A stretch of DNA of 64,000 nucleotides from Lamellibrachia columna (GCA_963662155.1 OY759274.1:23576122-23640121), one strand, 5' to 3'. Numbered from the stretch's first letter, positions 23,864-36,898 are shown. Made by a program: numbers and translations. Notes: generated by a model from the sequence alone, not told the origin.

Positions 23864-25240
23864 TCACCACGCATTTATAGAGCTAGGAAAATATCGGACA
23901 TGAATTTCGCACGGCTTTCTGCAATGCGGTTGCAGTGCACGAACTGTGGTCTCACTTACCGGAGTCGTGTGATAATGAACCGCAGCCGTCGTCTCACTGG
24001 TTTCTGATGTCGGCACGACGTTGGCACGGCGACGTTTCTCGCTCGACTGTAGACGCGGCGCCGGGTGTGTATCGTGGCCGGGAGCTGGCGAAGGAAACGC
24101 GAGATTTACGTCGTCGGGGGCGGCCTGGTGGCTACGGGAGACTGAGGTGTCGGGAAGTGGCAGGATTAGCGCTGACTGATCTTGGCCGTCATTAACATCT
24201 CGCGCTCGTTGCCGACAGACAGACCGCGTGTGCGTGATTATGTGCAGGTATCCTCGTCGGAATAAGCCGGTTGGTTCCCTGGTGGGTATCGCTTTCGGAA
24301 CAGGTAGCCTTCGTCGACGGAAAGACGGGCTGATCAAAAGGATGTGTCCGTATGTACACTGCTGCGCGCCGCACCTGTTTAGAAGGTAAACATCCGTGCG
24401 CTGCGCGAGTGTCTGTTTCGCCGCTTGATGCCTTCGTGTGTGCTTGGCTGTCGGCACGCTTATAAGCGCCGATTTCGCGGTGACGTTCCGAAAATGTATA
24501 GTATCTTGCAGCGAAAGTCGCAAATTTCGTCTGGTGGTGTATTTAGTTCTAAGACGGCGCCTACAAAAATATTGTTACAGATTCTGGTCCGTCGTTTTTT
24601 GTACGCGGGCTGTCGTGTGTTCCCCCGTTAGCGCGAATCTCGTTGGTTCGATATCGGTTGCCCTACGCCGAACGGTGGCGCATACAACAGGCAGCGATAC
24701 GCGGCAGATAGGCAGTGCGGAGGCGAGGAACGTTAGCCGTGTCTCGGTGTCTTCAGCGACCAGGCCGTGCGACTACACAGCAACCCGACTCGATCGCGCA
24801 GCTTTATACGGCGACTCGCTGACCGGCAATCGATCGCAAATTCCAACTCGTCGATACCTGGCGCGTGCCGATGTCAATTTGCATGCAATTAGCGACGCAC
24901 CGGCATCCACGGCCCGTATTAACGAACACTTACGTCATAATTAATCCTCATACCCATTATTTTCTGCATCTGCTACAACAGTTTTGAAAAGTCGCAGCCT
25001 AGGGCTCCAAATTGTCAAGAACACGAGCCCTGATTACGAGTGCTGAACTCGTCGCGAGACCTTTGCCGAACAACGGCGCTCTTTCTATAGCGCCAGCAGG
25101 GGCGAGCTTGGCACCTGTTTGCAAATTCCTCTCAGTCGCGGCCCGTGTCGAGCTGCCGACAAATCAACGTTGGAAACGATGAACTGTTCTGTTCTCAGGA
25201 CGCCGCACGGATTCTATGCAGTGTCGATGCCAGATCGCAC
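23864..25240. other. GC/CpG-rich tract, function unknown
   Basis: Clearly richer in G, C and CpG than the flanks. Open frames exist (minus 23864-24523, plus 24438-24944) but neither shows a domain, and the predicted peptides are Arg/Thr/Ala-rich as expected for GC-rich non-coding DNA. It could be a promoter-associated CpG-rich region, for instance for an untranslated first exon of the minus-strand KCTD gene 5-6 kb away. It contains the first copy of a duplicated block (24833-25172). Confidence 0.35.
24833..25172. repeat. 340-bp duplicated block, copy 1
   Basis: From GATCGCAAATTCC to GAGCTGCCGACAAATCAACG, this block recurs at 27210-27545 in the same orientation with scattered substitutions and small indels. 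No terminal inverted repeats or tRNA-like head are visible. It may be a member of a dispersed repeat family or a local duplication. Confidence 0.85.
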
Positions 25241-25529
25241 GCAAACGGTGTCATGTCCTCGGTGCGGTTGTTTCGATTGAGCAAATGTCACCGTCGAAAT
25301 GTCAAGCGCATTTAAATTATCAGCAGGGCATATTTAACATCAAATTGATTAAACAGGGGCGATAATTTATGAGGGCCAATGAAGCTTACTCGTTAGGTTT
25401 TTCGGAGGACGTATAATTTCCTGCATGTTATACGTGTAGAATGTCAAGTTGTTCCTGTCAAGTATTACACTTCTAATACATGCACCTCACAATGACCACT
25501 AAACACACACATCGCCTCCCGTAGTACGA

Positions 25530-26007
25530 TGACAATGGTCTCGTTCACATACAATGCACGTAACCAGGGAGCTTGATCATTGTAAATACCATAGTAGCAA
25601 TGGCTTTATTCACATTAAAGGCTCGTAACTTCGGGGCTGATCTAAACACATAATATTGTAACAATGGTCTTGTTCAAATTAAAGGCTCATAACCAGGGGG
25701 TTGGTCGTGGCAAATGCCATAGTAACAAGGCTTGATCGTGGCAAATATCATATTTACAATGGTCTTATTCATATTAAAAGCTCGTAGCAAGGGGCTTGAT
25801 CATGCCAAATATCATATTAACAATGGTCTTGTTCATATTAAAGGCTCGCAGCAAGAGGCTTGATCGTAGCAAATACGATATTAACAATGGTCTTTTTCGC
25901 ATCAAAGGTTCTTAACCAGGGGGCTTGATCGTGGCAAATATCATATTGACAATGGTCTTGTTCACATAAAAGGCTCATAACCATGGGGCTTGATTGTGGC
26001 AAATGCG
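25530..26007. repeat. About 64-bp degenerate tandem repeat, about 7 copies
   Basis: Units contain CAATGGTCTTGTTCATATTA, AAGGCTCGTAGCAAGG and GGCTTGATCGTGGCAAATAT. Later copies are more alike than the first two. One copy has an internal extra GGCTTGATCGTGGCAAAT half-unit at about 25730. Confidence 0.85.
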
Positions 26008-26184
26008 TCAATGTGTCAAGTGCTAGGTCCGTCAATGTGTTTCGTGCGTGTCTCCAGACAGTCCGCATGCGTCAGACGTCTGACTTTGTGTTCTACGTGA
26101 CAGACAAGCGGCAATCAGAAGTTACTGCATGCGAAGGTACTTCTTGCTACCAAAATACGTGGGGGCCAACTTTTTGAGGGGTCA

Positions 26185-26330
26185 CTGTGATGCAGCGGTT
26201 ATAACATCGGACTCTCAATCGAGCGAACAGGGTTCGAATCCTCGTGCTGCAATTTCGTTCACTCCGCGTTGTCCAGTTCAATCAGCTCTATTTAATGAAG
26301 AGTTGGCTGTATACAGAGGTGGATATATGT
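26185..26330 (+). mobile_element. tRNA-derived SINE / tRNA-like sequence
   Basis: GATGCAGCGGTTATAACATC (box A-like), then a perfect box B GGTTCGAATCC, followed by the SINE body AATTTCGTTCACTCCGCG and AGTTCAATCAGCTCTATTTA. The acceptor and anticodon arms do not pair as in a functional tRNA, and the sequence continues into the SINE body shared with 18949-19190. I therefore call a SINE and not a tRNA gene. Confidence 0.78.
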
Positions 26331-27096
26331 GAAAGTATTGGCTTCGCGTAGTAATTGTAGCGTGGCGGAATGCTTCCAAGAGGAGCCGAGTTGGTTTTGG
26401 AAGGAACAGGTAAAATACACGTAGATCGTGGGTGTGATTGTGTCTGGTAAAACCAGTTATAATTATATAATTATATATAGAATTATATATTATATTAATT
26501 ATTTGTATATTTCTGACCAATCACGTATATTTCTGACCGATCACGTTGCTTGGTCTACATACGAGGGCAACATGCAATTTACATCAGTTACATCTTCCAT
26601 GATAACTTTGTCCTGCACCAAAATAACACACCAAAGTGTTACGTGACATTAACAGCCAGTGTAGCAACGTACGAGGGTATTCGATGGAGCCTCGACGGAG
26701 TGCGATTAATTGGACCACGGTTTCACGTAAGACTAGACACCCGGGTGTGTGCGTCGTTTTCGATATTGCACAGCGCATCATTTTCTGTTCTTTCCATTTT
26801 AATACAATCCATTCACACATGAACTTTAAGTGGATAATTACTGTGTTTTCAACAACATTTCGGATGCGATTTCGTTCGCTAACCAAAGCCGACTGACATT
26901 TACAATTGCAATTAATATCATACTAGAATGATTACCTGAACATAATTTCAATATGTTATTGCATATAAAGAAATATGTTGCATCAGTGCTTTTCCAGAAT
27001 CCCCATGGAAAGTTCAAGTGAAACAGTACCGCTCTCGGCGTCTTGCAGATATCTGTCGTGACAGTCTCAAAGTTCAAACGCTGAAGCAGCTCTGTT

Positions 27097-27640
27097 CAAC
27101 GTATATTCCTTTCTATAAGTTAATGTAGGTGCGACAACACTCAGAACAGAGCATATTTCGTGGACAGGACATGGTCTGTTTCACGTAATTCTGTCATCGT
27201 CGGCGTTGTCGATCGCAAATTCCGTCGATATCTGGCGCGTGCCGATGTCCACTTGTATGCAATTAGCCACGCACCGGTATCCACAGCCCGTATTAAAGAA
27301 CACTTATGTCATAATTAGTCCCCATACCCATTATTTTTTCGCATCTGCTACAACAGTTTGAAAAGTCGCAACCCAGAACTCCAAATTGTCAAGTACACGA
27401 GCCCTGATTACGAGTGCTGAACTCGTCGCGAGACCTTTGCCGAACAACGGCGCTCCTTCTATAGCGCCAGCGGTGGCGAGGTTGGTTCCTGTTTGCAAAT
27501 TCCTCTCAGTCGCGGCCCGTGTCGAGCTGCCGACAAATCAACGTCGTATATTCCTTTTTAGAAGTTAATGTAGGCGCGAAAACATCCAGAGCAAAGCATG
27601 TTTCGTGGACAGGACATGGTCTGTTTATCGTAATGATGTC
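27097..27640. repeat. R-B-R structure: duplicated block flanked by a direct repeat
   Basis: Block B (27210-27545) is the second copy of the 24833-25172 sequence. It is bounded on both sides by a direct repeat R of about 100 bp (27097-27195 and 27540-27640), marked by GTATATTCCTTTCTA, AGTTAATGTAGG and TTCGTGGACAGGACATGGTC. The first copy of B lacks R. This suggests a tandem B-R or R-B array that lost units, or an insertion of B with a large flanking duplication. Confidence 0.8.
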
Positions 27641-27699
27641 GTCGGCTTCATCGTCGTCGCTGGCGCCGTCGCGTCGCCGTCGTGCAAACATCATTGGCG

Positions 27700-29030
27700 G
27701 AGTTCTAACGTGTAATCATCAAGACCATTTATAAAAGGCGATGTCGTCCCCGCGATTACGTGTTCCTGCGTAATTAAACAATCACGTTACGTAAATTCGG
27801 TTGTCCTGTTGCTTAGAAATCACTATTCGCAAAACCCACAGCCCTCGTTTTCGTCGAACCACCGACAGATGGTTGGCATACGTCCAATTACCGGGATGTG
27901 TTCTTGCAAGACTCGAGCTATTGGTTTTGGCTTTTGGCGTCGTTTTGTTGTTCCAAGAAAACGACACTAGTTTCGGCATTAGGCATACACATAAAAGCAA
28001 TGTATCTAGCCCTACTACAAAGCATACTCTTCGTTGTGTGACCTGTTTGCATTTGACGCCAGCAAACATCACTGAATCAAATCAATCAGTGGCGTATCTA
28101 GGATCTCGCAAAGAGGGAGACCAAAAGGGGTAGAGCTTAGTCACCCTTTAGTTTATCATGCTACCACGTAGCGGCGCAACGGAAAAACACGATAAAGGTC
28201 AAACAATTTAAGCCAAATGAAGGCCATGGCCAAATGCCACCCCCCCCATAAATACACCATTGAAATCACTCAATGTTCCAGCTTCATCTTCCATGAACTG
28301 CACTGCCGATGCCTTCATTTACGGATATCCATCTGCAGGAGAGTGTGTTTTATAGCATCGCACTAATACATTGCCTGAAAAAGGACATTCCTATTCGTAT
28401 CCATGTACCAGGCACATATATCGCTATCGTGAAGCCGACGTAATGACATAACGTTGATAGATAGCAAAGGAATCAGCGCGTTGCAAAATTGCCGAACGTT
28501 TGTTAAATATGCACCAACATATGAAAGACGTGCATATCACTTCTGAAACGAGAGTCGAGAACTTATGCGGGGCGCAGGAAAACGTGCGTGCGAATCTAAA
28601 AAGCCTGAACTGCATCTGAATTGCATGCGTAATTTATTAGTGTTTCACCGACGTGTCGCCGCATATTAACAAACGGCGAATTGCTGGCAAGAAATTGCCT
28701 CGACTCTGAAATAGCGACGATTGGCTCTATCAGCCTGCTGCTTCTGCAGCTGCACAAAGCACATCGATCGCGCCAAGTCAGCAACGATACCTCTCTTGGT
28801 GACACGAATCGATTAAGCGACCGAGATGACGTGTTTCTGTGAGAGTCGCAGACGCAGGTCGCTGTCTGGTCAAAGGTATGACGCAGTGCAGGTCACGAGA
28901 GGCTCGCTCCGAATAATATACCCTTCCGATTAAACCACCACGCTACCTGGCGGAACATAATGGAACGCAAATTTCATATAAAAGAACCACAATCCTGAAG
29001 AATTGTTTTCGAGGGACAGAGCGGAGGAGG
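27700..29030. other. No recognised gene or element
   Basis: Short frames only; no motif, no terminal repeats and no SINE head were seen. Confidence 0.5.
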
Positions 29031-29036
29031 TATATG

Positions 29037-29226
29037 TTGGATGATACAATAACAATAACACATACAAATACAATAACACATACAAATAAAATAACACATA
29101 CAAATACAATAACACATACAATAACACACACAAATACAATAACACACACAAATACAAGAACACACACAAATACAAGAACACACACAAATACAATAACACA
29201 TACAAATACAATAACTCATACAAATA
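29037..29226. repeat. 18-bp minisatellite, about 10 copies
   Basis: Unit ACACATACAAATACAATA, with variants ACACACAAATACAAGA. It gives artefactual His-Thr-Asn frames on plus and Leu/Val/Tyr/Cys frames on minus. Confidence 0.93.
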
Positions 29227-29663
29227 GGGTAACCGTGGGAAATGTATTAACGGTTAATAATAAAAATAATAATAATAAGTTTATTCAGTTGCAATGGTAT
29301 AATGAATGTCCATCTAATTAAGAATTATATTGATATGCAGCCCAGGTGATCCCTTGGAAACCCTACTGGGTTTATAGCTGGACCACATGTACAATATCAG
29401 CTTGTGTGAGCGTGGTGTCAGTAATACAAAATAAGAAAATACTGATATCATGACACATAAAAATAAACAGATCAAGTTACAGTATCATTCATACGTATAT
29501 AGTATATAAATAGTATATAAACAAAATATCATGATGCCCTACGTTTTATTATGTTACTGCTCTCCTCGCTGTTTGCAGCACCTTGACGTCTGGCACGTAT
29601 ACAGTGAAGGTCGCACATCGTTGTTATCTTGAAATAGAGTATACAGCACATGTTATACACCGG

Positions 29664-30344
29664 GCTAATTTACTCGTCGTTGAGGTAGACACCCTTTCTG
29701 TCGATATCTCGTAGTCGTCTCTTGCTCTTCATCAATGTTGTCTTGGTATCACGCCGAACAAATTTGACGATGATAGGCTTAGCGGTACCCGGTCGTCGTG
29801 GGAGTCGGTGGCTGACACTGATGTCATCCTGCGTCAGAGACACACCGATGTCTGCAGCCAGTTTCTCCAATATGTCATTAGTGTTTTCCCCTTCCGTCTC
29901 TGAAATGCCGGAAATCCTGACCGATTCTCTGCGGCTGTATTGGTTCTGGCGATCTAATTAAAATTTCAATAGTTGGACCTCATTTTTAAATTTGTTTACT
30001 TCACTTTGTTTGGCACTCGACTCACAAATCTGTGCAACAGCAGTTTCTGTCGCATTAACTACCGCTTTAACAAGCAACGGCTCTATGGCAGTGATGACCT
30101 GGGCGATAATGCGGCCGATTTCGCTAGCTTGGATGTCGCCATTCGTTTCCAGTTTGGCGCCTTTCGCCGAGTCGCCTACCATGACGTTTTTCAGAGCGTC
30201 ACTCACTGCCTTTTCGACCTGCACTTGCACGGATACATCGTCAACCTCTGCGTTCGTGTCTGCGAGGTTATCAAAGCGATTACCATTTCGTTTTCTGTTT
30301 TTTCGTGTGTCAGCTCTCGACGGTCCGACATCACTTGCCGCCAT
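29664..30344 (-). pseudogene. LINE ORF1 remnant (nucleic-acid-binding protein)
   Basis: The ATG at 30344 opens a 128-residue frame with a basic N-terminus (RADTRKNRKRNGNR), ending in EVNKFKNEVQLLKF, a coiled-coil-like stretch. After a stop it continues DRQNQYSRRESVRISGISET, then DISVSHRLPRRPG and KPIIVKFVRRDTKTTLMKSK. This order (coiled coil, QYSRR..VRI.GI.E, SHRLG......IIVKFV.R) is the L1/L2-type ORF1 with an RRM-like domain. One stop or frameshift near 29957 breaks it. No matching ORF2 follows within the window, so the copy is truncated or deleted. Confidence 0.78.
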
Positions 30345-31214
30345 CTTTGTAGTAGATCACTCGAAACAGAAAAGTATGTCTCCATCGTCCTCGTCATACT
30401 GAAAGCTCGTTCGCTTCGCGATGATTTTGCTGTCTGGAAATACTACTGTTACTGTCATTGAAACCTTGCCTACTGCGGACATCGGCAGATTGTTTTAACC
30501 GATAGCCAGTAGGCGACCATCGTCTCCACTTTGGTCGCGCCACCAACAGCTTTACTCACTTGCACAAAATATTGGCCCATGTCACCTTTGGTGTTCAGCA
30601 CAGATTTTGTCAACGTCACGTACCGTGCAGTTTTTTAGGGAACGGGAAAAATCCGTCGCACAGATATCGAGCCATGCCTTGCTGCATCTTCTTGAAAATA
30701 ACATTTCGCATGCCTGCGTCTTATGTCATTGAATTTAATATCCCTACTTAATCTGACTGCCTGGTCTTAATGATATCATAAACTGGTGTGGAGCCTGAGC
30801 TAGTTTCTGTACATATCAGTCATAACTGAAAACATGTATGAGTGAGAAAATGGCAATCCATTTATTTAATACATTAATCATAGGCATGGAATGCCGACGA
30901 GCCCCTACATAGGAGTGACAATCACAACTGGTTACAAGTGCCATAGTAGGGGCGTAATTACCAAGTTGATTAGCCATACACATACATGTACAAACAGAAA
31001 GGCTGGGGTACTCGATCCCCCACCTCCCACTGTACGAGGGAGACCAGATCCCACCTGGTGCCGGTTTGAAGCGTGGGCAAGTTCGTTCGCTCCACATTAC
31101 ATGTGTCTTTTTGATTCATTCAATCGTATCCTCTTGCGAGGTAGTTAGCAGAATTGTTTGAGCTGTCCCATCGACGCTTTTGCAGTGGCTCACGAGAGAT
31201 ATCCACAGTAGGTT

Positions 31215-31363
31215 ACACATTTACCCTATGGCATAGACATCAAAGGACACAGGCAAAGTGGGGTGAATGAAATTGTCTAAGTTTCGAAACGCAGCATGTG
31301 GTTTCGAACCCCGGTCCCCTCGACCGAAAGTCCGACTCCCTACCACACGACCACTGCGCCCGC
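31215..31363 (-). mobile_element. tRNA-derived SINE
   Basis: Minus strand: GGGCGCAGTGGTCGTGTGG (box A), GAGTCGGACTTTCGGTCGAG, box B GGTTCGAAACC, then the body TTTCGAAACTTAGACAATTT and CATTCACCCC, equivalent to the bodies of the other copies. This is the best-preserved tRNA-like head in the window. Confidence 0.82.
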
Positions 31364-32330
31364 GTCTTTTTGATGAGGCACTAGGAAGACAAACTCACAA
31401 AAGACCTGTCCATGATAAAGCGCAGCACGAGCCCTAAAGATGTCGGCGAGGTACGACTGCTGATTAATCAACTAGTTGGCAGCCCAGTTGACGCAATTAA
31501 CACCAAACCGCATCTGATAGACGTCAGAGTCCCGGCTATTTTCGGCAGGCGTTCCTGAACCCCGGACGGCAAATGTCAGCCGTCGCCCAACGACAGAGTA
31601 CGCCACTTGACAAAAGTTATCCGTCTCATTTATTTAGGCAATTGCCATAGTTCGTCGCAATGTCGCATTGTCTACGCTGGTGACAATAGCTGCAGGTGGT
31701 TTGTCGGACGCTGAGCGCCAGGATCCTAAAATAAGCAACACTGTATCAATTTAGGCAACACAAAGGAACCCTTAGGCCACGCATACAAGAAATTATGTCC
31801 CATGTGGTCAACAATGTATTTTTCATGAACATGAAATACAGATATAGAATATAATTACAATCGCCAGAGGCCGAACATGTCATGTCGCAAGGCATCCTGG
31901 GATATACACGTGGTTTATGCTTCTTTTGATGTTCTAGAAACCGGGCCTGATGACAATACGAGTTTTCATCGCGGAGCTGCGCGCTGTTCGTCGGCTACGA
32001 TTACGTGTTGTGGTGAAAGCCCACATATATATATATACGAGTGCCTTTCATGATTAACTATTAAACACCTACAATTACCGCGGTTGTGTTGACGTTTGAA
32101 GATGAGCTTTACTTTTGGAATAAAAAATGTCTTCACACGTCTCCAAATGTTCTTGACATTCACTGAGATCCATGACCTGGGGGACTTCGCGGCCTTACGA
32201 GGTTGACTGATGTGGCATTGTCTTGGATACGTGATTTTTTTGCAAACAGTTTTTCGACAAATGATTGCTAGGAAAACCCGACAAAATCTTCCAAAACAAC
32301 AGCATATTCAGCAAGTTAAATGTGGTATAT
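31364..32330. other. No recognised gene or element
   Basis: Only short frames without motifs. A small ATATATATAT run lies at about 32025. Confidence 0.5.
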
Positions 32331-32334
32331 AAAT

Positions 32335-32560
32335 ATAAGAAGAAGGGAGAAGAAGGAGAAGAGGAAGAAGAACAGGTAAAAGAGGAAGAAGAACAGGTAA
32401 AAGAGGAAGAAGAAGATGCAGAAGACGAAGAACGCAGGAGAGGCAGAATAAACACGAGGAAGAAGAAGAAGCAGAAGAGGAAGAAGAAGAAAAAGATGAG
32501 GAAAAAGAAGAGGAGGAAGAAGAAAAAGATGAGGAAAGAGAAGAGGAAGAAGAACTGGAT
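32335..32560. repeat. Purine-rich (GAA)n-like tract
   Basis: About 225 bp of nearly pure A/G on the plus strand (AGAAGAAGGAGAAGAGGAAG and similar), with a partially duplicated GAACAGGTAAAAGAGGAAGA unit. Such tracts can form triplex DNA. The Glu/Lys frames are not supported as a gene. Confidence 0.9.
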
Positions 32561-33072
32561 TACATGATTACTTCACTGAGAAGTGATGTTGGTGGATCTG
32601 CCAAGAAGTAAGTGCGATGCACATAGAATTGTCCTATGAGGAAATACACGCACCATACCTTTTTCTTTTACTGTAGTTTGTTTAACCTTATGCGTCAATA
32701 AATAAGAGTGACCAGGAGCTAAATGTCCGTGTTAAGAGACAGACCGCCTGTCATGTCGCGTACAGCTGTGCCGACTGTCCAACACGCGTCTCTTAATGGA
32801 CGACAATTTGATCCTCTTGTGCTGTAATCATCTAAGTCTAAGATCGTACAAAACGGATTTCTACGAAAATGAAAATATATGCATCATTCGAGTTATGACC
32901 CACAGAAGACAGAATAAATAACCACATATAAATGAAGCTTTGATATATGCTTGGTCTTCCTGGGTGTTTTACTGTTTGTTTTATATTACACTAGGAGAGC
33001 ATGTCAACAGCTACGCTAGCAAGGGGACTTTTGCCCAGATGGCTTTTTGGGAGTATATACTACGCGAAAGCT

Positions 33073-36000
33073 ATGTTTATACAGCTACATGAAAGGTATA
33101 GTAGGTTAAAATCTAAGACTGAATTATGTTTATACAGCTACATGAAAGGTATATTAGGTTTAAATCTAAGACTGAATTATATTTATACAGCTACATGAAA
33201 GGTATAGTAGGTTCAAATCTAAGACTGAATTATGTTTATACAGCTACATGAAAGGTATAGTTGGTTCAAATCTAAGACTGAATTATGTTTATACAGCTAC
33301 ATGAAAGGTATAGTAGGTTCAAATATAAGACTGAATTATGTTTATACAGCTACATGAAAGGTATAGTTGGTTCAAATCTAAGACTGAATTATGTTTATAC
33401 AGCTACATGAAAGGTATAGTAGGTTCAAATCTAAGACTGAATTATGTTTATACAGCTACATGAAAGGTATAGTAGGTTCAAATCTAAGACTGAATTATGT
33501 TTATACAGCTACATGAAAGGTATACTAGGTTCAAATCTAAGACTGAATTATGTTTATACAGCTACATGAAAGGTATACTAGGTTCAAATCTAAGACTGAA
33601 TTATGTTTATACAACTACATGAAAGGTATACTAGGTTCAAATCTAAGACTGAATTATATTTATACAGCTACATGAAAGGTATAGTAGGTTCAAATCTAAG
33701 ACTGAATTATATTTATACAGCTACATGAAAGGTATAGTAGGTTCAAATCTAAGACTGAATTATGTTTATACAGCTACATGAAAGGTATATTAGGTTTAAA
33801 TCTAAGACTGAATTATATTTATACAGCTACATGAAAGGTATAGTAGGTTCAAATCTAAGACTGAATTATGTTTATACAGCTACATGAAAGGTATAGTTGG
33901 TTCAAATCTAAGACTGAATTATGTTTATACAGCTACATGAAAGGTATAGTAGGTTCAAATATAAGACTGAATTATGTTTATACAGCTACATGAAAGGTAT
34001 AGTTGGTTCAAATCTAAGACTGAATTATGTTTATACAGCTACATGAAAGGTATAGTAGGTTCAAATCTAAGACTGAATTATGTTTATACAGCTACATGAA
34101 AGGTATAGTAGGTTCAAATCTAAGACTGAATTATGTTTATACAGCTACATGAAAGGTATACTAGGTTCAAATCTAAGACTGAATTATGTTTATATAGCTA
34201 CATGAAAGGTATACTAGGTTCAAATCTAAGACTGAATTATGTTTATACAGCTACATGAAAGGTATACTAGGTTCAAATCTAAGACTGAATTATGTTTATA
34301 CAACTACATGAAAGGTATACTAGGTTCAAATCTAAGACTGAATTATGTTTATACAGCTACATGAAAGGTATACTAGGTTCAAATCTAAGACTGAATTATG
34401 TTTATACAGCTACATGAAAGGTATAGTAGGTTCAAATCTAAGACTGAATTATGTTTATACAGCTACATGAAAGGTATATTAGGTTTAAATCTAAGACTGA
34501 ATTATATTTATACAGCTACATGAAAGGTATAGTAGGTTCAAATCTAAGACTGAATTATGTTTATACAGCTACATGAAAGGTATAGTTGGTTCAAATCTAA
34601 GACTGAATTATGTTTATACAGCTACATGAAAGGTATACTAGGTTCAAATCTAAGACTGAATTATGTTTATACAGCTACATGAAAGGTATAGTTGGTTCAA
34701 ATCTAAGACTGAATTATGTTTATACAGCTACATGAAAGGTATACTAGGTTCAAATCTAAGACTGAATTATGTTTATACAGCTACATGAAAGGTATACCAG
34801 GTTCAAATCTAAGACTGAATTATGTTTATACAGCTACATGAAAGGTATACTAGGTTCAAATCTAAGACTGAATTATGTTTATACAGCTACATGAAAGGTA
34901 TAGTAGGTTCAAATCTAAGACTGAATTATGTTTATACAGCTACATGAAAGGTATAGTAGGTTCAAATATAAGACTGAATTATGTTTATACAGCTACATGA
35001 AAGGTATAGTTGGTTCAAATCTAAGACTGAATTATGTTTATACAGCTACATGAAAGGTATAGTAGGTTCAAATCTAAGACTGAATTATGTTTATACAGCT
35101 ACATGAAAGGTATAGTAGGTTCAAATCTAAGACTGAATTATGTTTATACAGCTACATGAAAGGTATACTAGGTTCAAATCTAAGACTGAATTATGTTTAT
35201 ACAGCTACATGAAAGGTATACTAGGTTCAAATCTAAGACTGAATTATGTTTATACAACTACATGAAAGGTATACTAGGTTCAAATCTAAGACTGAATTAT
35301 ATTTATACAGCTACATGAAAGGTATAGTAGGTTCAAATCTAAGACTGAATTATATTTATACAGCTACATGAAAGGTATAGTAGGTTCAAATCTAAGACTG
35401 AATTATGTTTATACAGCTACATGAAAGGTATATTAGGTTTAAATCTAAGACTGAATTATATTTATACAGCTACATGAAAGGTATAGTAGGTTCAAATCTA
35501 AGACTGAATTATGTTTATACAGCTACATGAAAGGTATAGTTGGTTCAAATCTAAGACTGAATTATGTTTATACAGCTACATGAAAGGTATAGTAGGTTCA
35601 AATATAAGACTGAATTATGTTTATACAGCTACATGAAAGGTATAGTTGGTTCAAATCTAAGACTGAATTATGTTTATACAGCTACATGAAAGGTATAGTA
35701 GGTTCAAATCTAAGACTGAATTATGTTTATACAGCTACATGAAAGGTATAGTAGGTTCAAATCTAAGACTGAATTATGTTTATACAGCTACATGAAAGGT
35801 ATACTAGGTTCAAATCTAAGACTGAATTATGTTTATACAGCTACATGAAAGGTATAGTAGGTTCAAATCTAAGACTGAATTATGTTTATACAGCTACATG
35901 AAAGGTATACTAGGTTCAAATCTAAGACTGAATTATGTTTATACAACTACATGAAAGGTATACTAGGTTCAAATCTAAGACTGAATTATGTTTATACAGC

Positions 36001-36898
36001 TACATGAAAGGTTTACTAGGTTCAAATATAAGACTGAATTATGTTTATACAGCTACATGAAAGGTATAGTAGGTTCAAATATAAGACTGAATTATGTTTA
36101 TACAGCTACATGAAAGGTATATTAGGTTTAAATCTAAGACTGAATTATATTTATACAGCTACATGAAAGGTATAGTAGGTTCAAATCTAAGACTGAATTA
36201 TGTTTATACAGCTACATGAAAGGTATAGTTGGTTCAAATCTAAGACTGAATTATGTTTATACAGCTACATGAAAGGTATACTAGGTTCAAATCTAAGACT
36301 GAATTATGTTTATACAGCTACATGAAAGGTATAGTTGGTTCAAATCTAAGACTGAATTATGTTGATACAGCTACATGAAAGGTATACTAGGTTCAAATCT
36401 AAGACTGAATTATGTTTATACAGCTACATGAAAGGTATAGTAGGTTCAAATCTAAGACTGAATTATGTTTATACAGCTACATGAAAGGTATACTAGGTTC
36501 AAATCTAAGACTGAATTATGTTTATACAGCTACATGAAAGGTATAGTTGGTTCAAATCTAAGACTGAATTATGTTTATACAGCTACATGAAAGGTATACC
36601 AGGTTCAAATCTAAGACTGAATTATGTTTATACAGCTACATGAAAGGTATACTAGGTTCAAATCTAAGACTGAATTATGTTTATACAGCTACATGAAAGG
36701 TATAGTAGGTTCAAATCTAAGACTGAATTATGTTTATACAGCTACATGAAAGGTATACCAGGTTCAAATCTAAGACTGAATTATGTTTATACAGCTACAT
36801 GAAAGGTATACTAGGTTCAAATCTAAGACTGAATTATGTTTATACAGCTACATGAAAGGTATACTAGGTTCGATTCGAAAAAATCTAAGACTGAATTA
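33073..36898. repeat. 53-bp satellite array, about 72 copies, with higher-order structure
   Basis: The unit contains TTTATACAGCTACATGAAAG, GTATAGTAGGTTCAAATCTA and AGACTGAATTATG. The recurrent variable site is GTATA(GTA/CTA/GTT/TTA/CCA)GG. A marked variant with TATTAGGTTTAAATC followed by GAATTATATTTA recurs near 33150, 33787, 34476, 35430 and 36119. These spacings are close to 12, 13, 18 and 13 units, so whole blocks have been duplicated. The array is AT-rich and non-coding (53 is not a multiple of 3). It ends at a disrupted unit with an inserted GATTCGAAAA. Confidence 0.97.

Noticed and set aside
23864..24523. A 219-residue minus-strand protein
   Set aside because: GC-rich region where long frames are expected by chance; no domain, and composition is Arg/Thr/Pro/Ala-rich without pattern.
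26185..26260. Functional tRNA gene
   Set aside because: Box B is perfect but acceptor and anticodon stems do not pair, and the sequence continues into a SINE body shared with other copies.
30880..31110. Additional SINE copy
   Set aside because: GGTGCCGGTTTGAAGCGTGG and TTCGTTCGCTCCAC resemble a box B and SINE body, but no box A and only short similarity; too weak to list.
32265..32567. Lys/Glu-rich coiled-coil protein
   Set aside because: Encoded by a nearly pure purine tract; low-complexity artefact.
33073..36898. CRISPR-like array
   Set aside because: Units are contiguous with no spacers, in a eukaryotic context; this is a tandem satellite.
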